Positions 1-12,836 are shown, counted from the first letter of the stretch. The stretch: DNA of 64,000 nucleotides from Raphanus sativus (GCF_000801105.2 NC_079517.1:7936001-8000000); one strand, 5' to 3'. Translations and numbers: made by a program. Notes: generated by a model from the letters alone, not told the origin.

Positions 1-27
1 TATTAATCTAATAGATGACAGAAAAAA

Positions 28-76
28 AAAGTTCAACACAATTGCACTGTTTTGGTAAAAAAAGTTCAACACAATT
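28..76. repeat. Short direct repeat around a 17-bp A-ended insert
   Basis: The 16-bp word aaagttcaacacaatt occurs at 28-43 and again at 61-76. Between them lies gcactgttttggtaaaa. The arrangement looks like a target-site duplication around a minute poly(A)-ended insertion. Replication slippage is the alternative. Confidence 0.5.
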
Positions 77-279
77 TGCTCTGTTCCCATTAGCGACTCG
101 CGTCCCATGATCGCCGAAGAAAAATACTAAAACAATAAAAACGAAAATCAACATATTGTAAATGGATGATGCTATCGTTAAACTTGAAGATAATGTGGTT
201 TTTGCTGCAACCTGCCCTCTAGTGATAAATGGATGATGTTATCCTTTAACTTTTCTACTGATAAATTTGATTTTATAGT

Positions 280-905
280 TTAAAAATTCATCAGAAATAC
301 CATATGCCCTCTAGTGGCGTCGGCTAGGGATTTGTAGTTGGGTTTGGGATATTTTGAGTGAGAAATATCCGTAGTCCTACAAATGGAGATTGTTCGTGGG
401 GGACATTTTCCCCCGGTCGTGTGCCACATCTGCCAGTTTGGTGTCTTAGCTGCTATTTCCAAATTAGGCACTCCGTAGGAAACTCCTGAAATATTTGTTT
501 CAAAAAAAAATATTAAACTTTTATCGTTACAAAACCTACCATTGATTTTTTCTTTTTGAAACTCTAGATGAACATGATTATGAACTGTTAGGGAAACGAA
601 TAAATTAACGGGTAAAACACCAATAACAAAACCTACCTGAAGTTCATGGGTTTTCAAGAGTGGATTACTAAATGCTGGTTGATTGTAGATATTTATGCAG
701 TCAATCACATCACCGTCAGGGCTCTGTTAAATTTAAAACACACGCATATAAAAAAATAGCGGAACGAGTATAAACACACACACATGTATAAATCAACTGT
801 TTTATGCACCTGAATGCTCAAGGCTGGGGTAGAGACTGGAGCTCCGACCGTAACAAGTAGATGAAGTGTCATGAGAAGTAAAGATGAATGAGAAACTATC
901 ATCAT
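280..905 (-). pseudogene. Truncated neprosin-family (DUF4409/DUF239) gene
   Basis: Exon 1 (905-810) encodes a 32-residue start with a hydrophobic signal-peptide core. It splices in phase to exon 2 (723-637), which encodes SPDGDVIDCINIYNQPAF and then NPLLKTHELQ. That is the hallmark of the neprosin activation peptide. Further left, about 475-300, lies QMWHTTGGKCPPRTISICRT, which resembles the start of the neprosin catalytic domain (QLW..G.CP.GTIPIRRT). The intermediate exon near 590-540 has a stop in the phase set by exon 2. The rest of the roughly 380-residue protein is absent, so the gene looks truncated and dead. Intact relatives are secreted, membrane-anchored or vacuolar proteins with a glutamic-peptidase fold. 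A Helitron begins 44 bp upstream of the start codon and may have removed the promoter. The family call is fairly sure. Whether any product is made is unknown. Confidence 0.65.
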
Positions 906-948
906 CGCTTACCACCTGCCATATATACACCGTCTTTCTATTGGATTA

Positions 949-1853
949 ATAGGTGTGTTGTCCGCATATGCGAAGACAATTTCTTACGAATAGTTATTGG
1001 TTTATATATTTTATTAAAAAATATATATTTATTATTGTATTAAATTTTTGAAAACACTAATATATTAAAAATATTTTTGATTATGAAATCTTATAATTTT
1101 GTTATCACTTTTATTATACTTATTTTTACTTATGTTTTGCTCATATTTTCTATTTCTTTTCATTATTTATATTTTTCATTACATATATTTTGCTCATCTA
1201 TACTATTTAAACATAAACAATAAAAACTTTTACTTACAAAAAGTAATAGTTGGATCAATACATTTATTGTTAGATTGAAATAAAAATAATATATATTTTT
1301 ATTAAAATAATATGATTAATATAAGTTCGTTTTGATTAATATGATTAATATATACTAATATGATTAATATGATTTTGGATAATTAGTATTAATTTTAATT
1401 TTAATAATTTATCTAATCAAAAAATTAAAATTAGTTTTCTATTTTGTTGTTAATTTATGTTAATTCATTAAGGATATAAATGATAATGACCACTCTAAAT
1501 TTTTTATTTTAAAATATATTTATAGATTTTGGATAATTCTTATCATTGTTAATTTTATTTACTTATGTAATAAAAATAGTTTTTATTTTGTAGGTAGTTT
1601 ATATATTTATCCATTAAGGATAGAAATAATATTAATCACTCTAATTTTTTTATTTCAAAATATATTTTTAAATTTTGGATAATTCTTATCATTATTAATT
1701 TTAATCAGTTACCTAATCATAAAATTAAAATTCATTTTTATTTTATGGATAATTTATATGTTTATTTATTAAGAGTATAAATGATATTAACCAGTCTAAT
1801 TTTTAACGTGAGAGTTTTGTTGCCAAAAATCACTTCGCAAATAATAGTATAGA
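949..1853 (-). mobile_element. Non-autonomous Helitron, about 905 bp
   Basis: Read on the minus strand, the element begins at 1853 with TCTATACTATTATTTGCG, a typical Brassicaceae Helitron 5' end. It finishes near 949 with GCATATGCGGACAACACACC followed by TATT, a slightly mutated form of the usual hairpin plus CTAGT. The interior is AT-rich and has no coding potential. Its ends are close to those of the element at 50842-52348, so both probably belong to one family. Confidence 0.65.
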
Positions 1854-1879
1854 TGTACCTGGAACCAACCCTATGTAAA

Positions 1880-4800
1880 TCTTTATATATAAAATAGAGT
1901 TTCTTTCTCTCCTGGGGTGTCCAACTCAGCATCCACGTCATTAAGTCGAGCTCTACAGGCGTGACACGTCAGATTAAATGAAACGCAGAGTGGTGGTCTG
2001 TGCGTCCTGGGCTTTGCGGTGTAATGGTATGTGCTTTATGGGCTTAATGCGTATGACTCTCAGCCCAGTGTATCATGTTTCGCGAAAACCCTAATCGACA
2101 TCTATGGTTCGTCGTGCTCATCGACTTCTCATTCATCTCCGGCAAAGAAGTTTCTGGAAAACTATTTGAGACGAATCGTGAGGATGATTCCCTGGATAGA
2201 GAAGTCTTGGTGTCGTTTCAACTCCGGTTTTTCTCCCCGGAACCGTTACGCGATGAATTGATTGTCTGTCATTAACGATCTTCTTAAATCCTTCAACGTA
2301 CTGCAACCATGATTTCACAGTCAATGCATCTTCTCTCTCAAAGGTGATACTGGTGCATCGACATCTATAAAAAGGTTAGTCTACCTATCGTAAGCATCAT
2401 CCTCACAAATCTAAATAACTATTGAATCTGATTGTTTTCATGCATTTGTGTCACGTTTTCTCTTTTGCGTTTTCATGTTTGTTAAGATTGAATCTGATTA
2501 TTTTTGATCATCAATCGTGTGTCTGGGATCCATTCGATTCTGATTTTATTTATCTGATATTTTTATCGGAATTTAGGGCTATTTGATTATTTCAGCTGTA
2601 TAAATATTTTTTGTTCGAATTGGTTTGAGATTGCATAAACATTAATAACCTTCACTGATTTTGACGAGAGTCTGATGTAAGTTGAGTCCATTGTTAGCCT
2701 ATTATTAGATTGGTAAGATGTTTTTGTGTGGGGTTGATTTTGATTGATCTCAGTGTAAGAACACTGGATTGGTTTCCTTGCTTCAGGTTCTATCAGGCTT
2801 ACTTTTGAGTGAATTGTTTTCCTCTGAAGTATGGAACAAGTTTTCGTATGGCTACGGTCGGTGAAGGCTGAATTGTTTCGAGTATTAGTTACTGGCTGTT
2901 GCTCGGTGTTTTGTGGACCTTATCTAAATGCAGGTTTCTTTTTATTGTTTGCTGCCATTGGTAGGTAGAAGAAATGAATTCAGTAGTGGCGGAAATGATG
3001 AATATATATCACTGCACAAGAAGCAGTCTTTCTCAAACAGTGTCAAGGATTCTTATCAATAGTAGCAGCTATGCAGGTTAAAGAGTGATCTCTCTGCTCT
3101 CGGCTTTTTTATTCCCCTTTACATTTTTCTTCTTCATCAAGCTTTTATAAGCAAATCAATGCCTCTTGATAGGTTAAGGACTGTAGCAGAGAGACGCACA
3201 TAATACAATTAAGCTGGAAACGGACTTCACAACTGTGGAAACTGATGGGTTTTCCATGACTTTTGATTTCCCAAGCTTTGTTACAAGTTTTTTTAATTTC
3301 AATAATTTATACCCGTTAGCACAAGAAACCTGCTTTTTTGTGTGCACACAAGTACCCTGCCTAGCTTAGCTTAGTTTTTAAAAGCTTAACATAGAAGTCT
3401 CATCAGATATACCTTATCTAATCTATTTTTATAACTACTAAAATGTAACACAAATAAAACATATGGTATATTCTAAAATAATAGGCTTACAGATATGAAA
3501 TATGGTATAAAACAGCATATCTCGGCAACAAAATAAGTTAAAAGTTCAGAGATTACTTGACTAACAATCTGTTACTAACACCATCCGAACATAATAAAAT
3601 ATCATTCAACCTAAGTTTCTACTACAAACGGTGTGTGGTAGAGAAAAGGTTTACACACGATTCATAAACCCAAATAATAACACCTTAACAAAGTACAAAA
3701 CACAAAGCTTGAGATGTTTTTTAATACAATATCAGATTGTTTTCTCATACCACAATGCAAAAATGAAGAGACAAACTAAAGCGAAAAAAACACGTTTAAA
3801 GATTTGTCAAAACCTCTATATCTTAAGCTCCATGCTATCTGGTGGAATGCTCTTCACTTCCTTAGCCTCAACCTCTTTCCTGTTAGGATAGCACCTTCCT
3901 GTTCGACTTATCCCGTCAAACCCAAACCACATAAAAAGTATAACTTTTATTAAAATGATAACTAATAAGTTGTTAAACTAAAAGAGAGATTTGTCAGCTC
4001 ACAAACGGGAATGATGCGACCAGGGACGGGGTACGGATGTGTTATCTAACAGCATTCATAACCACCCAGGAGATGCCATCTAAACAACATCAATGATCGA
4101 TGCAACCTGTGGCAGGGTACGGCTAACAGAGGAAGTTCATCCGACCATGTGAATATTTTGGAAACTAAAGTTTCTTTGTACCTTCAAACAGATCTGGTGA
4201 AATTGTTATAACTCAAGCCAATAATTTAAAAAAAAAATTCTTTTATCCTTCATTCTCCAATATCTATTATTAAAATTATTTAGTTATTATTTTTTCCTTA
4301 TTATTCAGAAACTTTTTCTATTTTCTTCACTTTGAATACAAGTTTCCTCACATAAGCTTATAAATATTTAAAACATTATTTGATATTCAAGACATTATCT
4401 TTAGAAACTAATTATATTTTTTTTGTTTATTAAATATTTAAATGGATATTTTAAATAAATTAAAACAGCTATTCATCAAAATCTAAACAAATAATAAATT
4501 TAATAAAAAATGTATGCTAAATCATTATAATTTAAATATGTGCATTAAATTAAAATATATAAATATATAAACAAAATAAATAATTGTATTCAATAACAAA
4601 ACACAATCAATATAGTCAATATAATAATTTATTATAAAATTATTGTCAGGGTTATATTTTATAAGTCAGACAATAATATTTATTTCAAAAATACTATTCA
4701 ATTATTCTGATAACATGGTTAACTTCGTTTTCATATATAATAATACATATAAGATTCTGGCGTAACTATAGTTTTATATTACCTATTTATCTATCTTAAA

Positions 4801-4951
4801 ATATTTTTAGTTAAGAAAATAAGTTATTTCTTTTACTTCGTAAAATCATTACATAGTGAAATCATTAAGTGAAAAGTAAATTAAACTATTTAAAATAAAT
4901 ATAGTATTATTTTTCTTTTATTCGCCCGCCCGTAGGGCGGGTTTACCCTAG
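1880..4951 (+). mobile_element. Helitron-like element, about 3.1 kb
   Basis: The 3' end is clear: a GC hairpin cccgcccgtagggcgggt at about 4924-4942, then CTAG at 4948-4951 followed by T. The 5' end is placed at the start of TCTTTATATATAAAATAGAG near 1880 and is less certain. The interior has a GC-richer stretch at about 1920-2380 that looks gene-derived, with short broken frames and a possible splice donor near 2373, but I cannot name the source gene. No Rep/helicase coding sequence is visible, so the element is non-autonomous. Confidence 0.55.
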
Positions 4952-5111
4952 TGATTCTATATTTTAAAAGAACTTGACGGCAAAGAAAAAAGCCAGAGAG
5001 TTTTTCTCTACCTTATCACTGCTTGGCTACGTTGTTCGTTGCTATAGTATAGAGTTTACAGTGAGGTTTTTAGTTTTGTTTATTGTGGGGTTTATCTTAG
5101 GAATGACAAAA

Positions 5112-6054
5112 CGGGGAAAAGTGAATATTCCAACCTGAACAATTTGGATCGTGCCAAATACAACCTGAACTAATGGTTAGTGCCAAATACGACCTGAACT
5201 CAATTAAAACTTTAAAAATCTATTCGAATTTTTTAAAACGTACCTAAATTTACATTGAAATATTATTAAAAAGTTGACATTATATAAACTACTATTTTTT
5301 CATCGTATTAAATTTCAAAACTTTAGTGATAATTTTTCTGATTTACATAAATACATAACATGTTTTTACTTATTATATCTTCAATAAACTTATATCTTAC
5401 TAAAATATAAATAATAAAATATTTATAATTACATGATCTTAAATATACTTAAAATTTTGAAGTTATTTATAAAAATTTCTTGTATAGATTATTTTTATTT
5501 TTAAAACTTAAGTGATTTTTTTTCAAAAGTTATTATTATATATTTTAATATTTTGTTCAATTTTGAAAGGTAAAAGGTTCAAAATATAAATAACTTCAAA
5601 AATTTTGAACAAAATATCAAAATATATAATAATAACTTTGAAAAAAATTCACTTAAGTTTTAAAAATAAAAATAATCTATACATTTTTTTATAAATAACT
5701 TTAAAATTTTAAGTATATCTAAGATAATTTAATTATAAATATTTTATTATTTATATTTTAGTAATATATAAGTTTATTGAAGATATAATAAGTAAAAACA
5801 TAACTATGTTATGTATTTATATAAATCAGAAAAAATTATCACCAAAATTTTAAAATTTAATACGATGAAAAATAGTAGTTTATGTAATTTCAACTTTTTA
5901 GTAATATTTCAATGTAGATTTATGCACGTTTTAAAAAAGTTCAGGTAGGTTTTTAAAGATTTAATTGAGTTCAGATCGTATTTGGCACTAACCGTTAGTT
6001 CGGGTTGTATTTGGCACGATCCAAATTGTTCAAGTTGGAATAGGCACTTTTCCC
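5112..6054. mobile_element. Foldback (long inverted-repeat) element, 943 bp
   Basis: Almost the whole element is two arms in inverted orientation, about 5114-5575 and 5590-6054. Each arm carries the same landmarks, including copies of tgccaaatac and acctgaact and their complements. The outer ends are gggaaaagtg and cacttttccc. The 8-bp word tgacaaaa flanks it at 5104-5111 and 6055-6062, consistent with a target duplication, although two extra bases sit inside the left border. A transcript would fold into a hairpin of about 460 bp. It is probably a non-autonomous DNA transposon (Mutator-like or hAT-like by duplication length). Confidence 0.7.
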
Positions 6055-6415
6055 TGACAAAATGAGAAGTTTCTCGGAAACTGGTGGACATGATGTGGTA
6101 AGTAGACCTTTGTTTTCTTTGCTCAGAAGTACTACTATATGTATGCAGACATGATATTATTTTATAATTCTCTTGGAACGTCCCAAAATAGAAGCCTGCG
6201 ACCCACGCTTCAGATTGGGATTTAGTGGACAGCTACGTCCGTATTCATGCCCTTTTTCTCTATTACTCTCTACAGACAAATTGATCCATGTAGTGTTTAA
6301 CAGCGGAACGCTTTTAAAAAGAAAACAAAAATAATCTACAACGATAATCGGTCGTTAGCTTTCTTTGAATTGGGCAATGTTTGGGAACAGTTTTTTGATC
6401 CTTATGATCTTCAGA

Positions 6416-6456
6416 AGATTAATCAATTTGTTTACTAAAAAAAAAGATTAATCAAT
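6416..6456. repeat. Short direct repeat around a 17-bp poly(A) insert
   Basis: agattaatcaat occurs at 6416-6427 and 6445-6456. The insert between them is ttgtttactaaaaaaaa. Confidence 0.55.
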
Positions 6457-7119
6457 GTTTTTTATGGACTAATTTAAAATTTAGGGAAACTGACACCATC
6501 TTTATAAAGAGAAAGAAAGAAACATTTTATAGAAATTAAGTAGTTTAAAGGGGAAAATTTAAAATACAGACATATAGGAGAACAATTATTCATCCGTGAG
6601 ATCTGGCCGTTGATTTTTTTCTTTTTTTGAAAATAGAGATAAAATTATATAGGTGATACTTTGTAGTTGTCGTCTATCTTCCCCAAGTTTTTGTCTAACT
6701 CAACTCATAGTATCTTTTTGTGAAATATAATGTACAACTTTACGTATATGCAACCTGTTTCGTTTTACTGGAATATCCACGAAGGAGCGTTAGTTATCAT
6801 AAGATGGACCCCAAAAATCACGAGATTCATAGCGTTAAATTAACTGCATACTAATTATTTGATTAAATTGAAAAGTTACTTGCTTCTGATCTTAATAAAC
6901 TTTAGCTTTCTGACTCAACGTTTTCTTTAAAAGGTCATCAGTTACTTTTTGAAGGAGCTCAATAAGTGTTGCTTTTCCTATATGTTGTCTTAATTGATCA
7001 CTTGTTCAATTAGATGAATGACTTCTACAACTCAACTAAATGACAAAGCATAAAAGATTGATTAACCAGCTTATCGAATCTCAAACATACTCACACACTT
7101 TTTAGATGTTTTGATCCCA

Positions 7120-7161
7120 AACATCATCATCTCAAAAAAAAAAAAAAAACATCATCATCTC
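7120..7161. repeat. Short direct repeat around a pure A tract
   Basis: aacatcatcatctc is duplicated exactly at 7120-7133 and 7148-7161. Only fourteen A residues separate the copies. Confidence 0.6.
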
Positions 7162-7267
7162 GGGGGATCTACCGATATATTGAAATTCAAGAGTTCGAAA
7201 GATTCTTAGAAATTAATTGGGACAATCTGCTTTTGTTTTCATTTCATCAAATTTTCAACAAATCTTG

Positions 7268-7312
7268 AAATTCTTACCGCTTTTTTTGAGGAAAAAAGAA
7301 AATCCTTACTGC
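7268..7312. repeat. Short imperfect direct repeat around a T/A-rich insert
   Basis: aaattcttaccgc (7268-7280) and aaatccttactgc (7300-7312) match at 11 of 13 positions. They flank a T-run followed by an A-rich stretch. Confidence 0.4.
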
Positions 7313-8037
7313 TTAAACCGAGAAGTTCACATCTTACTAGAGATCGATTGGATCACATGAAAGTTCATGCTTACAAAAACTGTTTAATAATCTCAATGTA
7401 TTTCTTACAAATATCTATACGGTTGCAAGAGTTTGGTGCTAGATTATCTCTCTTTCTAGTTACAATTGAAGTGTTAGTTATCTAATGGTTCTTTTCAAAA
7501 CTTGCTGGATTAATTAGTGCAACAACGAAAATTGCTAACGGAAATAGGAAGAAATAATTGAGTTACTGACATGCATGACTTGAAAGGTCATTGCGGCCAT
7601 AGCTTTTTTATTTACTTTGTATTGATGAAAACTAAGTTATCAAACATTTCTATATATAAGTAATTTAAACTTCAATTAAATATTTTAGTAAATCCGCACT
7701 AAGAAAACATTAACTTTAAATTTATATCTTAAGGTATCTTTTGACGAAGCAAAATATTATTTTGGGTTATTTTATCATATTCCTAGCAAATAAAAGATGA
7801 ATTCGATCTGAAAAACAATGTCTACAACCTTGCTGTCTATTTTGCAATAGATATATCATGGATGTATGCATATAAAACACATGTTGCAGACTGTACATCA
7901 ACTGCGACAGATGATATCCTGCGCTGGTTACAGACTTACAGGTTTATAATATGGGCCCTTAATCCTTATACGCTGATTTAGAGGTTCATAATATGGGCCC
8001 TTATTGGGTCGAGAGATGATGGGTTTTCTTCAGCAAG

Positions 8038-8078
8038 AGATGATGGTCTTTTTTTTTTGAAACACAGATGATAGTCTT
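8038..8078. repeat. Short direct repeat around a poly(T) insert
   Basis: agatgatggtctt (8038-8050) and agatgatagtctt (8066-8078) differ by one base. The insert reads poly(A)-ended on the minus strand (gtgtttc then A-run). Confidence 0.5.
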
Positions 8079-8835
8079 ATATATTCATATAATCATGTCT
8101 TGTTAAAAACACAGCGAAGTAAGCATGTGGTTGGGTGTGAATATGCAATCCATATGGCTGAGAGATTCTCTCAGAGACTACTTTTAGTAAGAAAGCAACT
8201 GAAAACACTTTAAAGACTATAAAAACTTGGAAAAGCCATGGCAGATTAGGTTTCATGATGCCAATGGCCTATCAAAAAGATTGATATATATATATTACTT
8301 AATTATAAAAGCACGAAAATAATGACGCTATATTATTTTTTGGTAGGCTCCATTCTGTTTTTGCTTTGACTGACATAATTAGATTCTCGATCTTAAAGCT
8401 TTCGTTTACTTTTTTTTCTTCCATAAAGTGAAAGAGGAATTAACACTAGATTTATCGTACATTTTAGATCTTAATTGCCCAAAAGATTACCATCATTTAA
8501 TATTTGGACTCCTTTTTTTACATCGATTTATTATTCTATTACTATAAACGATAAAAATTATGATTTCTTCCATTTTTGAATAAGTGCCACTTTAATATTT
8601 TTATACAAATTAAGAAATTGACGAAAATATATGTAAATTATTATTAATTACATATCTTTGACCAATAGTATTTGAGATAAATAAAATTATTTATAAAATT
8701 AATGTAATTTACAATTAATTTTCAGCTGAAAATAAGTATAATTTGTATTGGAATAGTAAAATGATATTTTTATATAACAAAAAAAAGTTATTATTATGAA
8801 ATATATAAAATATATCAAATCAATAATTATAAGTC

Positions 8836-9042
8836 GTCCGGAGTATCATGGTCTAGTGGTAAAAACGGAGTCTTTCCTATATCCATGTTGCAAGTTCGAA
8901 CTATGCTGGAGAGAAGTACTTCATGACATCTCTAGACACCACACGGATATAAAATCATGTTTTATGGTCTATTTGCATATCCGCAAAAAGGATATATCTG
9001 TAGACTAAACCTCTGCCCCTAGTTTAATCAGAAAAAAAAAAC
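8836..9042 (+). mobile_element. tRNA-derived SINE, about 207 bp
   Basis: The head carries a Pol III A box, tggtctagtgg at 8849-8859 (consensus TGGCNNAGTGG), and a B box agttcgaact at 8893-8902. The tail ends in a run of A residues at about 9032-9040. The 8-bp word tataagtc flanks it at 8828-8835 and 9043-9050, a target-site duplication. A short open frame across it is incidental. Confidence 0.8.
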
Positions 9043-9066
9043 TATAAGTCTACAACCGATAATTTC

Positions 9067-9107
9067 ATGTATTTGAAAGCTTTTTCTTTGAACAAAAATG
9101 TATTTGA
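9067..9107. repeat. Short direct repeat around a T-rich insert
   Basis: atgtatttga occurs at 9067-9076 and 9098-9107, flanking a 21-bp insert that on the minus strand reads ttttgttcaaagaaaaagct. Confidence 0.4.
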
Positions 9108-9877
9108 GAACTTATGCTTTTGACAATTCTACTTTCACTATTAAACTGTTTTATTAAAGAAAATCATTGTGAATTTGTTATCCAATAATCTGAATAATTG
9201 ATGATAAACTATGTTCTCAATAGTTTGATTATAAGAAAAAACATTTAGTGTTTAAACACAACATTAATCATCTGAATGCTACCTATTGCAGAACTTACAT
9301 GCTAAATGTTTGGTTGTAGATGATAAATGTTAATACTAATGAAAAACTAAGATTTACATGGAATTACAGGTCTGTTAATGTTAATGAAAAAAAAGTTTGT
9401 AACTAGTAAATATAGTTTTATTTGTATTATAGTTAGGCGTTCCATTTTACAAAATTTTATACACACTAAAGAACTAGGACGGTCAACATCTGATACAACA
9501 GACAAATATGTTAAACAGTGATCAAAAGTTAAGACCAGCTTCTTGATAGATAATTTTAATTGAATTTCATAAGAAATAAACAAAAGCTATATTATAATTA
9601 TCAAAAGTTTAAATACAATTCTAGGCATAAGAAGTTTATTTAGATGAAAATTAAATAATTTTAAGACTATAAAATTCTTAAAATAATTTTAACTGATTAA
9701 GATAAATATCCAAATAATTAATAAACTAAATAATTAAGATATTTGGAATATATCTCTCTGCATCAACATCACACATACACACATTGCACCTGAATGGTGC
9801 TACTTTTTCCTTTTTCTTTTCCTCAGATGTCATTTTCTCTTGAGTTCGTATTAGTCCTAATCATAATATAAGTTACA

Positions 9878-9939
9878 ACATAGTTTGGAAAAGGCATTAT
9901 CAACAATTACATAGTTTGGAAAAGGCTTTATCAACAATT
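9878..9939. repeat. Tandem duplication, 31-bp unit
   Basis: Two adjacent copies starting acatagtttggaaaaggc at 9878 and 9909 differ by about one base, so the duplication is recent. Confidence 0.8.
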
Positions 9940-10117
9940 ATATGTCGTTCGTTGGCGCATTATAATAGCAACATTATGTGATCAGTGATCACTTAAACAA
10001 ATGATTTAATGTCACTTGAGGACCATTACCCGATACAAGATGTCTCTTTGATGTTTCTTTCTTCAAGTAAACAATATCAACTTTATGTTTGTGCTATATA
10101 TTCTCTGAAGGAAACAA

Positions 10118-10149
10118 TAAACATTTTTTTTTGTTAAGGTAAACATTTT
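10118..10149. repeat. Short direct repeat around a T-rich insert
   Basis: taaacatttt is found at 10118-10127 and 10140-10149, flanking tttttgttaagg. Confidence 0.4.
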
Positions 10150-10793
10150 ATTTTTAGTAGGATTTTCCAATAATTAACTGTTTAAAACACTCAACGCGGT
10201 GATAGCTGGAACGATCTTGGAAATGGCAAAGTTGTTTTGGATTTTACTCAGACTGTCAATAATGTTAATACTATTTTGGATAACATACGAATTTGTCGAG
10301 AAATGCATGACTTTCTTGCTCTTGGTGATTGCCAGCAACTATGAAGCTGTGAATCATTACAAGTTCTATAAAACGTGTGAATATATACGGTCATTCAGTT
10401 CATATACTATAACCTATAGTTATAAACGTATATTTTTGTCGTACTTAACCGGGACCAGTCTGTGTAATCTAAACGTTTTGGACCACATCCCAAAAACCCA
10501 CCAACCAAGAGGAAGCTTCAAATTCAAATCATGAATTTGAGTTATATGATAAATATTGTAACTATTGGTTTCATTTCTATTTTTCAAATTATTGGAGCAT
10601 ATATAAAAATGTGCTGAATTGTTTTTCTTGTTATGAGAATATGTGGGAAAATGGTGTGACAAGAATCCATGTCTTATCAAAACCATGTGATCATTCGAGA
10701 TAAAGACATACACAACGGCTTAATATATACTTTTGTAATGCCTCTTGTGTTTCTACCCCTTCTTGTTCTTGTTTTTTTGCATAGCATGATCAG

Positions 10794-10845
10794 TATGTAA
10801 ACTAAACTTACAAGATCGTTATGTAAACTAAACTTACAAGATCGT
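10794..10845. repeat. Tandem duplication, 26-bp unit
   Basis: Two exact adjacent copies starting tatgtaaactaaacttaca at 10794 and 10820. Confidence 0.8.
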
Positions 10846-11252
10846 TGTGTAACTCAATGTATCATCATAATAAAATCAGAAAAGTAAAATATCATTGTAT
10901 GAAACTCAAATCAGCCTTGTTGTAACACGGAGCGTTACGATTTAGTAGCGTCGAATTCCGATGAAAAGTATTATAGAAATGAACATTTAACTACTTGACT
11001 AAAAAGCTTCTCACGAAAATTCTGCCTTGCTGAGTTTTACATAAACCATATTGTTAATAGTCCCAAGAAATGACCGAGATATGACAACGGGAAAGAGCCT
11101 AGTAATGCCTAACGGTCGCCAGAGTACAGAGAATCATAGCTTTTCACTATGCTACATAATATTCCGAATATAACCTTAGTAGTCCTTACATCATTCATTG
11201 TTAATGGACTATTCATGACAGCTTATAATACATATTTGATTATAGTATAGGT

Positions 11253-11298
11253 ATTCACAATCATACTTTTTTTTTGAAAAACATTCACAATCATACTT
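11253..11298. repeat. Short direct repeat around a poly(T) insert
   Basis: The 16-mer attcacaatcatactt is exact at 11253-11268 and 11283-11298. The insert is tttttttgaaaaac, which ends in poly(A) on the minus strand. Confidence 0.6.
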
Positions 11299-12002
11299 GT
11301 AATATAGATTTGACTCTAATTTTCTTTAGGTTTACTAATGTAAAACGCCATGGTGTGCACCAAGTAAAACGCCAAAATGTCCACCATGTTAAACGACATA
11401 TTGGCATATTTACTATTTATCTGTATTATTGCAAGCTAAAATAGATTGGCGTGTGGAATAGTTTTGATTTCATACAATGAATACTCCTACCCAAAAAACA
11501 ACAACTACAAAGTGGCTACCAATCTACATATATTTATAACGCTAAGGCATCTTAGAGTATTAAATAATATGATACCACAAACATAATGAAAGTGATTGAC
11601 CGACACATATTAACGTTAATTTGCCTTATAGTGCCCAGGTAACAATTAGAGAAAAACTGGCAAAATACCTTTTCAAAGTTGAAGATACACTTCTTTTATA
11701 AACTTCACTTTTAAGAATTAATTGATTATATTACCATACAAAACTGAATAATAATTTTATATGATAATTTGTTTAAATAAAATCATTTTTTTATCTTTTC
11801 TCATAATTAGATTTAACCTTCTATTATTCTAACTAAATGCAAACAATATATATAATATTCAGATTATTATCTTAATTTAACCAAGACCAAAAATTATTTT
11901 GTCAAGACAAACAAGATCATTGTTTACTACGTGCATTACTATATCATTGGTTAGACTAAACCAACAAATTTTATAATTATGTTTAGACCTATAGATTTAG
12001 AA

Positions 12003-12051
12003 ATATATAGTGAATTATTTGTCAAAAAAAAATATATATATATAGTGAATT
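12003..12051. repeat. Short direct repeat around a poly(A) insert
   Basis: atatatagtgaatt is exact at 12003-12016 and 12038-12051, flanking atttgtc followed by an A-run. Confidence 0.5.
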
Positions 12052-12290
12052 GTAGGCTTTATGCTTATACATAGGGACACAAATTGAAATAGTGACACCA
12101 TTTTTTTCTGAAATAGAGGAAATATTTGAAACATTCGTCAATTGCATGGTTTAAAATATAAAATAAACAACACAACTTTATTTAAACAAAAAAATCATAA
12201 CTACACTACACTGATACTAAAAACATTTTAACTTTTTAAATTTCTGTTATATTAAACTAAAAACACAATAAAAAATTAATATTTAGTTGA

Positions 12291-12836
12291 TGTGTGATTA
12301 GTCTTATTTGCGAAATGATTTTTCGTATTTGAGTTATCTCGTTAAAAGTTAGAATAGTTAATATGGTTATATCCTTAATGAACAAAATATATTACCTACA
12401 AAATAAAAAAAAAAAAATATTTTGATTACTCAAGTGATTAAAATTAATAGTACTAATAAAAATAATCCAAAATCTAAATAATATATTTTAAAATAAGAGA
12501 AGATAACTCCCGTACATATTGTGTTGTTATCTGAAAAAGTATATTTTATTAGAAATTAAAAAATAGAAAATACAACTCAATATTAATGAAATAAAATTCT
12601 CAATTTTATATAATTGAAAAGAGAATATTGGATGATTTTTTAAATAATTTATCTATTAATAATGAACATAATATACAAAGAAATATACACAGCAATGTTC
12701 AATGAAAACTTAAATAACTATTGGTTAAAAAACACTATTAATATATTATTATTATTATTATTTTTAATTAGTAAATAATATATTAATAAAGTAATTATAA
12801 AGTGTTAATGTCTACATGTGCGGACAAAACACTTAG
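12291..12836 (+). mobile_element. Decayed Helitron, about 0.55 kb
   Basis: The 3' end catgtgcggacaaaacac then TTAG at about 12814-12836 matches the 3' end of the element finishing at 52348. The 5' end near 12291 (gtcttatttgcgaaatgatt) is a degenerate form of the terminus seen at 1853. No coding content. Confidence 0.45.

Larger units (their letters stand above)
6063..8827. other. Gene-free AT-rich intergenic DNA
   Basis: No open frame with codon-like character, no splice pattern and no recognisable domain. It holds only the short direct-repeat microinsertions listed separately. Confidence 0.5.
9108..12290. other. Gene-free intergenic DNA with small repeats
   Basis: AT-rich with no gene-like frame. 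A 111-codon frame near 10199 starts without a convincing ATG context and has no recognisable domain. The stretch holds the tandem and direct repeats listed separately. Confidence 0.5.

Noticed and set aside
2031..2324. Overlapping frames on both strands inside the 1880-4951 Helitron
   Set aside because: The stretch looks gene-derived by GC content, but no frame has a recognisable domain and they end within 80 codons. It was kept only as a note in the Helitron entry.
10199..10534. 111-codon frame with hydrophobic start
   Set aside because: It opens at a non-ATG codon, lies in AT-rich intergenic DNA, has no homologous motif and is overlapped by an equally long minus-strand frame.
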